NCBI GenBank assembly: GCA_039619475.1 | Contig: CM077116.1 | Coordinates: 297,952,464 to 298,016,463 of the forward strand | Reading direction: 5' to 3' | Origin: Icerya purchasi | Lineage: Eukaryota > Arthropoda > Insecta > Hemiptera > Monophlebidae | DNA length: 64,000 nucleotides | In this document: positions 43,605 through 55,049 of the stretch, piece by piece | Numbering within the stretch: the stretch's first letter is position 1 | Layout: every line of letters starts with the position of its first letter | The notes under the pieces: model-generated | What the model was told of the DNA's origin: nothing | Seen by the model: only the letters and a program-made list of their open reading frames with translations | The model's database searches: none | Translations under genes and position numbers: made by a program

Positions 43605-44988
43605 ATGAGTGAAAAAGAAGTACCAGTGTCTGTTGCGCAACGCATCATTATTCGTTTTTTAGTCAAAGACGACGTAAAATCCGTGGAAATTTACCGAAAA
43701 TTACGCGAACAGTTCGGGCATGAGTGTCTCTCCAAAACTCAAGTGTACGAGTGGTGTTCCGCGTTTCGAAAAGGACGTGAAGTTGTGTCAAACATACCAC
43801 ATGCGCGGCGCCCAAAAACCAGCATTACAGATGAACACGTCGAAGCCATCGAACAACTCATTTTGGCTGACCGACGCGTCCATGTACGCGATATGACCGA
43901 CGAATTGGGCATCAGCATAAGTAGTATTGAGACAATAATTCATGATCGGCTAGGTTATCGCAAAATTGCAGCCAGATGGGTGCCAAGACTTCTGAATTTT
44001 GAACAGAAATTCACTCGTTGGGAAGTTTGTACGCGTCTCCTGCAGCGGTATGAAGAGGAAGGAGAGAATTTATTGCGGCGAATATTCACCACGGACGAAA
44101 CTTGGGTACACTACTATACGCCGGAGAGTAAACGCTCGTCTATGGAGTGGCGGAAGAAAAAAGAGGGAGCGCCAGTCAAAGCGACGGTTACACAGTCAGC
44201 TGGGAAGGTGTTGTGTACCGTGTTTTGGGACATGAAGGGGGTGATCGCAGTCGATTTCCTAACTGAACAACCAAGGCCGTGTCCACGGGGTGGGTTTTGG
44301 GGGTTAAACCCCCCCTCCCCCATGAGAACTGAAATAGCTTAGGGACTTCATTAATATTTTATGCAAAATTTTTTGTTACGAGTATAATCAATAACACATG
44401 TAATTTTTATTAATGTTTACAAAGTAATTCGTTTATTTAAATTATTAATATACAAATCAAAATGATGGAAATTATTAATAGCATGAATATTAGTGAAAAA
44501 TGTATTTTTATTTATAAAATAAATATGCGAAAAAAAATTTCAACCCCTCCCCCTTTCCAAAATTCTGGGCACGGGAACAACGTACTGTGACGGCGCAGTA
44601 TTACAGTAACCTCCTAAAAAACACAGTCAAACCGGCCTATCGAACAAAAAGGCGCGAAATTCCGATCCGTAGTGCGATACTTCTTCAAGACAACGCCAGG
44701 CCACATACCGCTCGGCTCACGATGGAGACATTGGCCGAATTTGGCTGGGAAACGCTTGAACATCCTCCTTACAGTCCAGATTTGTCGCCTTGTGATTATT
44801 ATTTCTTTGGCCCGTTGAAAGAAGCACTTGGTGGACAACGTTTCGACAGCAACGATGAGGTGGAATCGTTCGTGCGCAAATGGCTATGTGACAAGCTGCG
44901 AGATTTTTACGAAAAAGGAATAAAAAAATTGCCGGTGAGGTGGAAAAAGTGCGTAGTGTGCGAGGGGGGTTATCTCGAAAAATTGTAA
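43605..44988 (+). pseudogene. mariner transposase split by an insertion
   Basis: The N-terminal half (43605-44271) starts MSEKEVPVSVAQRIIIRFL, has helix-turn-helix regions (LSKTQVYEWCSAF, ELGISISSIETII), the WVPRLL linker and the first catalytic Asp (TTDETWVHYY). The C-terminal half (44575-44988) has LLQDNARPHTA and YSPDLSPCDYYFFGP. There are 34 residues between the second and third Asp, the DD34D mariner signature. Both halves are in the same frame relative to the duplicated 7-base target. Only the inserted element, which adds a stop at 44340, breaks the gene. No other stop is seen, so it may be a young copy. The protein would cut and paste DNA at TA sites. Confidence 0.9.
44272..44574. mobile_element. 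303-bp hAT-like non-autonomous insertion
   Basis: Sits between two copies of GAACAAC (44265-44271 and 44575-44581). The ends are related inverted repeats: CCGTGTCCA near the left, and CCGTGCCCA (reverse complement) at the right. The left begins CAAGG, like hAT ends. The right end seems to lack the outer five bases. Poly-C/poly-G segments follow each end, and there is no coding capacity. Near-8-bp duplication and TIR type fit a hAT MITE (inference). Confidence 0.65.
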
Positions 44989-45063
44989 AAAATATGAGCA
45001 CTGTAAGTATAAAATAAAAATTTTTATGACGAAATTCCGGTTTATATTTGAACAACCCTCGTA

Positions 45064-45253
45064 TAAATATTAGATTATACGCAGTAATTTTGGTGGATTT
45101 CTGATAATTTTTAAGCATTTCCACAAAGAGTCTTTACTTATATTGTGCAATGATTTCTTGGTGTATAAAAATGCGCGAATACTGCCGATTTTTCTTTTCT
45201 TATCTAACGGCTTCTCTTGCTATATTTTATATTATGTTGATTTCAAAATCGAT
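45064..45253. other. short spacer between mariner and LINE
   Basis: No gene is visible. Confidence 0.5.
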
Positions 45254-45869
45254 TAATCCCAAATGCGAAACGCCCCCACCCAGCAACACCAGACTCTTTG
45301 CCCGACGATTCCACACTATCAGCGACATCTCAGACTGCAACAAAGAAAATTAATATCCCGTTACCAGAGGACGACATCAGCCATACTGCACTACTGGAAC
45401 AAACAGATAGCTCCCCAATCCAATCAGAGCTGAAACATACTTTGAAATCACAGCCAGAAGAGAAGGACTTTTTGCAGCAACAGGCACGACAGAAAACCGA
45501 TTTCAAAACACCGTCAGACATGCAGTATATCACTGAGTCAGCTAATCGGAAGCCAAAACAAAAAAAAAAAACTTAAACATCGACGAAGCAGTTGAGAAGG
45601 TCAGACCGATGTTTGATAACGATCAAGCCAACTTCATCATTAACTTCGACAATTACAAAACCTTCATGAGAAACATAACTTCTAAATCTGACTATATAAC
45701 CTACGCGCACAACTTTACACAGGATAAAGACGGACTGATTCACCTAATTGCAGCAACCAAACCACACCTGAAGAACTCGAGCTTAAAAAATAAATGTACC
45801 CGCATACTAAAAAGTCTGAGCTGCCTATCCACAGATGGCAATACGTCAGAAGGGAGCTCTACCCACTAA
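45254..45869 (+). pseudogene. gag-like ORF1 C-terminal part of the LINE
   Basis: Polar, proline- and threonine-rich frames: DDSTLSATSQTATKKIN, EQTDSSPIQSELKHTLK, then an RNA-binding-like end MFDNDQANFIINFDNYK, ITYAHNFTQDKDGLIHLI, closing at 45869. A frame change occurs near the A-run at about 45565. No zinc knuckle lies in the retained part. The position directly before the endonuclease supports ORF1. Confidence 0.55.
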
Positions 45870-45953
45870 CACACGAACCCCATGTGAACCCCAATATTAA
45901 AGACCGACTAACAACAGCCACTGGCTTCACGAAACAACATAGAAACACCTAGC

Positions 45954-47256
45954 ATGGCGAGCAACAATACAATTATGCAGTGGAACTGCAGAGGCTTTAT
46001 CAATCACCAAGCCGAACTGGAACAACTATTAGCCACATATTCTCCATCGGTAGCCTGCTTGCAGGAGACGCACTTGCGGCCTGGAGACAAACCAAGAATA
46101 AAGGACTACAGCCTATTCCGATGCGATAATATTGGTGGCAACCGAGCAAGCGGAGGAGTAGCAATCCTAGTGCATACGTCGGTCTCAGCTGTATCAGCCA
46201 GAATAGACACACCTCTTCAGATGGTAGCGATATCTGTATTCTTACACGGTCCTCCGAGACTTTCATTAACGATCTGCAACTGCTACCTTCCCCCCAACAC
46301 TATGGTACATTCGGTAGACCTTCAAAACGCCATATCCCAAATAGTAAGCCCAATGGTCATACTTGGAGATTTCAACGCTCACTCCCCACTATGGGGAGCG
46401 GCGTCAACCAACAGACATGGATCAATCATCACTAATATATTAATAGAGTACGATTTGTGTACCCTGGTCCCACCTGACCACACACATTTCAACCTCTCCC
46501 ATAACACCTTCTTGACTATTGACTTAGCACTGGTATCCCCATTACTCCTCCCGAAACTTAAGTCTTTTATCCATGACGACCAGTGATCATTTCCCAGTAT
46601 TCCTACAGTTCGCGGGATACCATCCATCACCGCTAATTCCAAGACCCCCACGATTTTTGTTCCACAAGGCGGACTGGGCGGCATACGAGGCCGGAATCAA
46701 AATCCCAGCTCCTAGCGAGTCCCTATCAGACAATTTAAGCACGTTTCTTAATGCCATTCTACACACTGCCTGCTTATCAATACCCATCTCTCACAATTCC
46801 CGAGCTAAGAGAGTACCATGGTGGTGCAAAGAGATTCATACCACAATCCAACAGCGCAAACGAGCACTCAGAAAGTATAAAACGTCTCGGTCGCTACCTG
46901 ACTTAATAGCCTTCAAAAAGTCCCGAGCTCTTGCCCGTGCTCTTATTCGCGGCAAAAAACAAGAATGCTGGGAACAGTTTATCGCATCGATCTCTTCGTC
47001 AACGTCAAATAGGACCATGTGGAACAAAATAAAATCCATCAGCGGAATCAACAGCGCCCCAAAACGCGTTCAACTCAGAATCAATGGCAGCCAGATAACG
47101 GATGAAGCGGACGTCGCCAAAGCCTTTGCCAGCTACTTTGCCGCAGTATCGTCGTCAGAAAAGTACCCTCCCGCCTTCCGCAGCATGAAACACCAAGCAG
47201 AGCAACAGCCAGTGCACTTCCCGTCCGAATCCATCCAACGAAACATACAACAGTAA
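45954..47256 (+). pseudogene. LINE endonuclease domain with one frameshift
   Basis: ATG at 45954. The AP-endonuclease motifs appear in order: MQWNCRGF, CLQETHL, ILGDFNAHSPLWG and, after a one-base shift at about 46578, SDHFPVFLQF. The second frame continues with a linker rich in basic residues (WWCKEIHTTIQQRKRALRKY, about 46818) that leads to RT, ending at a stop at 47256. The domain nicks target DNA to prime reverse transcription. The shift sits exactly before the conserved SDH. Confidence 0.85.
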
Positions 47257-47261
47257 CTTTA

Positions 47262-48713
47262 CCATCTCAGAATTAAATTTCCAACTCAACCACCACACAT
47301 CCAACACTGCCCCTGGCCCCGACTGTATCCACCCGTACATGCTAAAGTATCTACCAATTTCCGGGCAAACATTTTCTCCTACATATATTCAACCAAATCT
47401 GGAATTCCGGAAACATTCCGGCACAATGGAAATCAGCCAATATCATTCCAATACTAAAGGAAAATAAAGATCCTACTCTTCCCGAAAGTTACCGTCCTAT
47501 TTCATTGCTTAGTGTCATTTCCAAAACGCTGGAGAAGATGGTTAATAGGCGCCTCATGTTTTTCCTAGAACAAAAATGTCTTCTATCTCCTAACCAAGCC
47601 GGCGGGCGAGAGGCAAGATCGACAGTCAGCCAGCTACTTAGCCTGCAAAGGCAGATTTTATCGGCGTTTCATCGCCAACAGCACCTCTACGCAGTATTTT
47701 TCGATTTAGAAAAAGCATTTGACCGCCTGTGGCGTCATGGCTTACTACTAAAACTGCGAACGGCGGGAATCGCCGGAAAATTGGGTAAATACCTACACAG
47801 CTTCTTAGACAATAGAACGATCCAAGTTACGACTGGTTCGTCAACGTCTGAACTGATGCTGTTGGAAAATGGTGTGCCACAAGGCTCTGCTTTAAACGCA
47901 ACCTTGTTCATATATTATATCAATGATATAACTGACTGCCTTGCCGCCCCAGTAACGTCCCGGCTCTACGTTGATGACCTGAATATATCCTTATCGTCCA
48001 ACCATCCTATAAACGCTCAAAATATCCTCCAAAAATCCATTGAAAATTTACAAAAGTGGTCCAATGATAACGGTCTGACCTTTTTCTTAACAAAAACAAT
48101 ATGTGTTGATTTCCACAGGGGACGCCAAAACCCACTTCCCAGCGTATTCCTGAGTCTAAATGGTTTTCCTAACCCAAATCGTCCATCAGTCAAGTTTCTA
48201 GGCCTAATATTTGATAAAAAACTTTCCTGGCGCTCTCACATAGCTGAGCTCAAAACCAAGTGCCTAAAATCCTTGTCTATCCTGAAATATCTATCAAATT
48301 ACAAGTACAATATAAACCCAAAATTACTTCTTACAATCTACAGGTCGATTATCCTTTCACGAATTAATTACGGGTGCCAGGTGTACTCCTCAGCCGCTAA
48401 AAGTGTGCTAAGATCCTTAGATCCTATACATTCTGCTGCCCTCCGGTCTATCCTTTCTGCTCATCCCTCTTCTCCGGTTATAAGTTTGTATGCACTGGCA
48501 GGTTGTCCCCCGCTGTCCTACTATAGGATGTACTATAACTTTAAAGAAATGAGCACCCTCCATAGTAGTACCAAAACCCCGACAATATCTCGCCCGAACT
48601 TTTTTCGGTTATGGGTCGTTTCCAAATCTTTTCAATCCCAAGAACTCTGCCAGACTTCGCAGCAACCGCACCACCTTGGAGTCAGCCAATCACAAACATC
48701 AACATATCGCTGA
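47262..48713 (+). pseudogene. LINE reverse transcriptase domain, frameshifted
   Basis: Begins with NTAPGPDCIHPYMLKYLP (47308). A frame change occurs near 47395, then NIIPILKENKDPTLPESY and RPISLLSVISKTLEKMVN. The long frame (47505-48713) contains FFDLEKAFDRLW, GVPQGSALNATLF, the active site LYVDDLNI and the thumb (VKFLGLIFDKKLSWRSHI). Catalytic Asp pair DD is intact. The frame is lost again near 48608 on the way to RNase H. Confidence 0.88.
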
Positions 48714-49618
48714 CAAAATTTAACAAAGCTCAATACACCCCAAACATAGCACAAATAGCAACAAATATCATAGCGAGCTACACAGACCATGCATGCCTCT
48801 ACACAGATGGAGCGAAGGCAATAGGTTATCAGTCGCCGGCGGCATGCTCCTTCGAAGTCTTAGGGGCAGCAGAGTCAGTTAGACTGCACGATTGCTGTAC
48901 AGCACTGGACGCTGAAATATACGCGATAGTCTTTTGCATCCAACACTATACCGATAGCAACCCCCAGTCCCAAAAGGCCCTATTCATAACTGACTCTCTA
49001 AACTCCCTTCAACTCATCTCGGGGATTAAATCCAACTACCCTTTGGTAAGGAAGGTACATTACCTATTATACAGGTTATCACATTTAAACTCCGAAATGT
49101 CCTTCCTATGGGTGCCGGCTCATGTTGGGATTCCAGGCAATGAGCGTGTCAATCGAGCAGCTCAGGCGACATTGTTCTCTCCAATGCCACACAACCCCCC
49201 TCTTCTCCCTACATTGGCTCATTTATTTATGCAGCAAACTGGAGAAGAATGGCAACAGGAATGGAGATCTTCAAGTACATTTCTCCGAAGCATAAAAACA
49301 ACCACGGAGCCTTGGTGGCCCACAGACGGAGTTTCCCGCAGAGATTTTTCTGTCCTGAATCGTCTCCGAATAGGACATACAACCCTCTCGCACGGCTACA
49401 TATTCACGAGCCAGGAACTCCCAAATGTCTGCCCCTTTTGTAGTGAACCGAGCGCCCCATCCACCAATCACCTACTTCTCGAATGTCCCTCTTTTGCAGT
49501 ACCACGATCCATGCACTTCACCACTTCCTCTACTTCTACGATACTGTCAAATGCTCCGCCCGCGGTCGCAGCTGTATTAGCTTACATGCGGAGCAGCGAT
49601 CTGTACTATCGCGTTTAA
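48611..49618 (+). pseudogene. LINE RNase H and C-terminal Cys/His segment
   Basis: The open frame starts in the linker (TLPDFAATAPPWSQP). RNase H motifs follow: CLYTDGAKAIG, ALDAEIYAIVF, LFITDSLNSLQL and FLWVPAHVGIPGNERVNRAA. The fourth catalytic residue, usually D in GNExAD, is N here. The end has a CCHC-like element (CPFCSEPSAPSTNHLLLEC). The stop is at 49618, followed by about 85 bases of 3' UTR and the poly(A) tail. Confidence 0.85.
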
Positions 49619-49723
49619 TCCCCTTAAGTAGGCTCCATGTGCTGTAATAGCCCCAGTAGTTAAACACGGCACATGGAAACCCTCATATACAATCTTAGGG
49701 GAAAAAAAAAAAAAAAAATCGAT

Positions 49724-50259
49724 ATTGTTGTTCCGGTAGAATTAGCAAGATTTTGTTCAAGACATGCGTAAAAACGTTATCCTACGCCTTATTCTTTTTA
49801 ATTTTTCTATATGGAAATTTTGCTAATTCTTTCTTCTCATATTTTGTGGAATAAATTGTTTAAGCCTCTAACTATTTGGTTTCCACCTATTCTGTAAACA
49901 TCAAATGGGGTATCATCTCTTTTCGTAGACTTATTTCTTCCTTAATAATTAGTAGTGTACTGAGTTTTGTATTGGTTGCATGTGCATTGGTATTAATTGC
50001 AATATTTTTTCATTATTTAACAGATGTTAATAACGTTGTTTCTTTCTGTCTCGTACATCCTCTCTTTTTCGTAGCAGGTTAATATTTTTAGCGTTGGTTA
50101 CAACGCCTTTAATAGCATTAGGTCATTGTTTTCGACCATGACTACATCTCGTTAGTCTTATTGAACCACCGCTGGATTTTCAATCTCTCGGTTTCTATCT
50201 CAGGTCTGTCTTTTTGCTTTTGAAAATATCTCCTCTATCATTTTATTTAACTTGTCTAT
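49724..50259. other. T-rich spacer, possibly LINE-derived
   Basis: The T/C-rich composition resembles LINE coding strands in this window, but no motif is recognised. Confidence 0.3.
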
Positions 50260-50570
50260 GTTACGATCTATTATTTATGTTTTTCCCATCGTTCTTTCTC
50301 AAACTATACGGTTATTTTTGACTCCGGTAGTGACTTTCAGTCTATCTTCTTTTCTCGCTCACTCCTGTGACTTGATAACTTTCTACAGCTCTTTCATCCA
50401 TGATCTCTTGTTTGTGCTTTCAGTTACTATCGACTTGTTATGGATTTATAGTGATGTAGACATAGTGGGTGGTCGAGTTGCTGCTTCGTCGCGTGCTTTC
50501 TTTTTTCTAAAATCCAACTTTTCCACTTCTCTCTTCCTTAACTTAATAAAAATGTTATATATGTATGAAT
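50260..50570 (+). pseudogene. RNase H remnant of the LINE family at 53.6-58.7 kb
   Basis: CDLITFYSSFIHDLLFVLSV then TIDLLWIYSDVDIVGGRVAA and SSRAFFFLK align with CDFAILRICSLIHNLSYL, NIDLLWVPSHSGIFGNEA and SSRLYFKK at 57920-58090. The His of WVPSHSG has been lost. Highly diverged fragment. Confidence 0.55.
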
Positions 50571-50622
50571 CGTGAATTTCAGTTCGTATAACAAAAAATA
50601 TGACATTAGATAACTGCATCAC

Positions 50623-50670
50623 ATGGATCATTGTTTTTTTTTTTTTTTTTTTTTTTTTTATGGATCATTG
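50623..50670 (-). mobile_element. poly(A)-only retro-insertion with direct repeats
   Basis: ATGGATCATTG occurs at 50623-50633 and again at 50660-50670, separated only by 26 T. This looks like a target-site duplication around a poly(A) tail inserted on the minus strand, that is an extremely 5'-truncated LINE or SINE insertion. Confidence 0.6.
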
Positions 50671-53119
50671 TTAATTTGCTTATCTAGTATAACTCTACGT
50701 GTATTTATTATTCTCAAATGCTGAACTATTTAAGCTTCCTTCAATTTCTATTACGTCTCTTTTATTTTGTCGCTTTCGCCTCTGTTTATCATTTCTCCTC
50801 TTGGCTTCTTCATTTTTCAATCTCTAATTAAATTGTATTCTCTCTCCTACTCTGCAAAACGCTTCAGATTGCTATGTGGCACTGAAGCATAATTTTTTTT
50901 TCAACCTTACAAACTTTTTTTCTTTTTCGCATTGAACCCATTTAGTCGTTTCCACGGGAACTAATATTTGATATTTTTGTTCAGATATACGTCAGATAAT
51001 TTCTACTTATGATTTCTGAGGCGTTATTTTCGTGGCGCCTTTCGCTGCAAACCGCTTAAGCACTTCCAGTGTTGTAAGCGAAAAAACATCAAGCTGCTAT
51101 TATATAATAGATATTTTTTTTTTTTTTTTTTTTTGCAAAATGGGAAAAAAGTTCGTAGCTTTTTCCAGGAAAAATTTGTAATTCTATACCATAAATGGGG
51201 AAGAACGTGTGACGAAAATTCAGCCGAGAAACTTATTTTAGCGAGGTGCGACAGGTTTTGCGATGCCAAAGTATTTTTAAAGCATACGGAACGACTGAAT
51301 TTTAACAATCGTTCTACTTTCATTCGTTACGTAAAATTCTTAATAATTTCAGTCGGTGTTTATTGCTTGTTAAAGGGCGCTACTTTCATGAAGTAATTCG
51401 CTTATTTACATCTGTGCGTGCGAACGATGCGCATTCTGGAATTAGCGAGGGAATGTAAACAGATGATTAGTTTAAAGTGGACGGAGGCTGTGTTGTAAGG
51501 ACCAACAAGTGTGGAAACGATTTCGGTTTGTTGTCGTCATGTGCAGCTTCGGTTCTGACATGAAATATGTAAGCAAACGAGTGCTTAAATGCTTTCGGTG
51601 GAGTGACCTTTTGTCGTAGTTTGCCTTGTTCCTGCTGTTGACAGATTCTTCCGCTCGCATTTTGCTTCCCGCAAAAGTCCCTTCCGACTCCGTTTAATGG
51701 CTGCTTTTTACATTATTTATACTTCTTAAACATTTAGGAGGCGGCAAACTTTAAACGGACTCTTCGGACCAACGAAGAACTTTACTCGGCCACTCTGTTC
51801 GTAATTTTCTCCGTCTTCGCTATTGTATAAATTAAACTTGAGCGATTTTTCGAAAAGAACGCGCATTTTATTGCACAAAAGAGAAGATTTAATCTTATAT
51901 AAGCTGTAAGAATGCGTTCAGAAATAACGGAAAATTATTTAATTTAAGGCGAATACGCCGTTTTTCGCTCTTAACTCTTCTCTCGACGGAGACAATGATT
52001 CACAGCCGGACAATGATTGCGAATCATTTGCAAAATGATTCAGTTATAAAATCAAAGATTTGGAACTTGCGATTTTCGTATTTTTCATTGTAATTTAGCG
52101 GTAAGTAAAATGAAAGTTAAGAATAATTTGCGCTCAAAAAGAGTTTTAGATATTAAATAATGGGAAATAAAGCGTAATGTAAGAGAATAGTGATCCGGGA
52201 ACAGGGTATCGCGTGCGGAAGTGATCTGAAAGACGGAGGTAGTTGGAAAAAAGAGATCAGCGCAGTTAAATCGGAAGTATTACATTAAAAATGCGTAAGA
52301 CTACGGCGAAGAGAAATAAAAAATTTAAAAAAAAAACGGTTTAGTCGAATTTTGTAGAAAGTAGCGCATGGTCTAGATAAGATGATAAATGAAAGATGAG
52401 ATACAGATCTGAATTGAAGATATAACAGCAGCCCAGTAAAATGAATAGCAGGAATTTTGCATGACATCAAATTGTTTTTAAGAAGATATTTGAAAACAGT
52501 TGGACAAAGCAGTAATAATAAGTAAACGAGTAATCATCGTAAACGAAAAAGCAAAAATCGCATTTGGAATATGCAAAATAGATTCATCGCCGTTGGGCTT
52601 TCAGTAAAAATTTAATTTTTTAAGAGCGAATAAAGATGAACAAATAATTGATGCGTAAGGAAAGATATTGAAAACAATCGAATTTAAGAATGGATTAATC
52701 GTCAAAAACAATATAATTTAGACAAAGAGTGAACTGAAGAAAGAGCGCCCTCCGGAGGATAAAGTGGGAAATTCAATTATATAATATCGCGAGAAGAGGG
52801 AATAATAAGGAAAAACAGTTAATGGTTATACAAAAATTGTATAGATTTTGAATAGAACTTACGAAGGAACCTTGAGAGAAATCGCCGGAGACATTTCTCG
52901 TAACAGGTAGAGCATCGGGGAAATATGGGCGGAACGCTTATTTCGCGGATAAGCTGTAGCGGAATGTGTTAAATGGCAACGTTTTATCTTTCAAAATCCC
53001 TAGATGGGCGTGTTATTAAAAAACATCTCAGTAATGAGTGATACGGTTTTTGTTAGTGAAGGATTTGTAATGTTTCGAAGTAAAACGAACAACCGATACA
53101 ATCTATGAAAGGACAAACA
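50671..53119. other. AT-rich region without recognised genes
   Basis: Short frames on both strands (51024 minus, 51133 plus, 51472 minus, 52285 minus) have no motifs. A T-tract lies at about 51113-51134. From 52000 the plus strand is purine-rich. Confidence 0.4.
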
Positions 53120-53281
53120 AAAAATAACCATCGACGAATCGCAGTCCGAGTCAGAGTCCTCTTGCTTCTTATTTGCTGCTTTTTTCTTTCCACCTTTTTT
53201 GGGTAATTCTTGCTCGCTGCTGTCACTCATAAATCGCTTATTTTGATTTCTATTCGCTGCTACACTCTTAGAGGATGACAT
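53120..53281 (-). CDS. possible first exon, lysine-rich and acidic N-terminus
   Basis: The minus-strand frame from ATG at 53281 reads MSSSKSVAANRNQNKRFMSD, then KKGGKKKAANKKQEDSDSDC. It then loses protein character near a GATG|GTTATT that could be a weak donor. Serine-rich, then basic, then acidic composition is like the disordered N-terminus of nuclear proteins (for example PC4/Sub1-type coactivators), but no folded domain is present in the window. Start choice: only ATG upstream of the charged block. Confidence 0.3.
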
Positions 53282-53589
53282 AATTCTGCAGCTAATTTAT
53301 CCGTTCGTGTGAAATAAAATATTCAATAGCTTACTTACTGTCTTAGAAATGATGATAATTGCGTTATCTCTTCAACGTATTAAACACGAGAAAGAACGTT
53401 ATCACGTTACAACAAAGTTTACGCAATCCAGAATATTGTAACAGATACGTGATTCTGGACATATTTCGGATTTAGTACAGAATTTTCAACAGCTTAACAA
53501 AGGTAGCAATACATTGGTGAGCAGATTAGAAGTAATTTTAATCGATACCAGATTAGTCGCTGCAGGTTTTTTAGATTCATAAAACTTCT

Positions 53590-54300
53590 CTCCCAGAGCA
53601 CGTTACGACATTCAAAATTCGATTCCTTGTTTCTCCCAGCGTTCGTCTACCGACGCAGTGCTCTAAATGCTTCCTTTTTGGACATATCGCGAAGCACTGC
53701 CGTGGTTCCTATACCACCTGCTCCCACTGTTTTTCCAGGCACCCAGTCTCGGAATGCAGCAGTCTATAGCTTCCTCCCAAAGGCGCCCACAGTGCCAATG
53801 ATCGAGCTTGTCCCGAGTGGCTTATACAAAAAGAAATCAAACGTATTATGGCGTTTGAAAATATCACATTCCAAGATGCTTCTCAATTAAAAAAAAGCAA
53901 TTTAGCTTTTCAGGCCTTTTCGTATGCCGGTCGTACCTCATCTTCCACTTCTTCCATTCCTCCGTTGATTGCTCCCTCTCACTTCCGACCCAAATCTCCC
54001 ACCTCTCATAAATCCCGTAATTCCAAACCTTTTCATAATTCTTTTCCTCAATTCCCCCTCCCATCTAATCGTTTTCTAACTCCTTCTAATGGTTGAGCTC
54101 TTAACAAACCTTCCTTTTTAAATACTTATCTTCCTCCAAATCCTGCCATTCCTGTCTCCTTAGGTACTCCTAATTCCTCTTCCGCTACTTCTTCGCCCTT
54201 AATTAAGGATATTTCGGTAGCCATCATCGATATTGTTCCCTCTACATCCTTTGTTGACTCCCTTTCTTGTTTCCTATCGAATAATATCCGTTTTAATTAA
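53590..54300 (+). pseudogene. LINE gag (ORF1) with zinc knuckles
   Basis: The first knuckle CSKCFLFGHIAKHC (53659-53700) is CX2CX4HX4C. A second, CSHCFSRHPVSEC (53719-53757), follows. A third is half lost, with only GAHSANDRACP retained (about 53783-53814). After it comes CPEWLIQKEIKRIMAFENIT, the conserved segment that follows the third knuckle in I, R1 and Jockey ORF1 proteins, then a serine/proline-rich tail. A stop separates the second and third knuckles. The role in live relatives is RNA packaging. Confidence 0.75.
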
Positions 54301-55049
54301 TTCCCTCTTCTTATACTGCATGAAAAAAATTAAATAAACAAATTAAAAAAAAAAAAAAAATGGAAATAAAAATCGAGGCTGTATTTGATTTATTATGTTA
54401 CCTTCTGTCCCCTGCTTCCTTTTCTTCTTCTACATTTCTTCCCTTTCGCGTAATCTTCTTTACAATATTCAGTGCGAAGCATATTAACCAGTTGGTTAAC
54501 GATTTTATCGTAGTAATTATCTTCCTTTATGCTTATGTACATAGAAGTGGTTGCAACCTCTAACAGGCATTGGTGTATATTTTATACACTTTTTTTTCTG
54601 GAATGGGCTCATGTTGAGTTGATACACTCAATCTCTGAACTGAGCTCCATTCCTATCACTCTCCGTACACACCTTTGCTGTTTTAACTGCACTGTGATGA
54701 ATTTGTCGGAGTTGTATAGCGCTGGCTATGTACCAAGCCTATATATGAAGTACAACTTGAATTCTACTGGCTGCTTCGGTTTTGCACGAATATTGCTTAC
54801 TCTTTTTTCTTTTATGCTAAAATTATTCTATATCTCTTTCTGCACTATGCTCTTTCTTTTTCCTTTCGACTTAACAGCCTCGACTTACTTCCTCCTGTTT
54901 TGTAACTGCTGTTTTTTCTTTTTCTTTTCTCCGTTTCCCATTTATTTTAGTTCCTTCTATACAAATGCATTTCATTGTCTGCTCTTATGGTCTTTTCTCC
55001 TGCTTCTCACCACTTCATTTATGCCTTGTTCTTTTACTATTTTATTAAG

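Larger units (their letters stand above)
43458..45061 (+). mobile_element. nearly full-length mariner with nested insertion
   Basis: Terminal inverted repeats of about 30 bp (CGAGGGTGGTTCAAATATAA at the left, TTATATTTGAACAACCCTCG at the right), each flanked by TA (43456-43457, 45062-45063). The length is 1604 bp, or about 1.3 kb without the 303-bp insert at 44272, which is the usual mariner size. One transposase gene is inside. Confidence 0.95.
45254..49712 (+). mobile_element. I-group LINE, 5'-truncated, with poly(A) tail
   Basis: Composed in order of a gag-like tail, AP-type endonuclease, reverse transcriptase, RNase H and a Cys/His C-terminal segment, ending in an A-tract at 49702-49718. 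AAAATCGAT is found just before 45254 and just after the A-tract, which may be the target-site duplication. RNase H after RT places it in the I superfamily. Codon use (many C-ending codons) differs from the AT-rich surroundings. Several frameshifts make it inactive. Confidence 0.85.
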
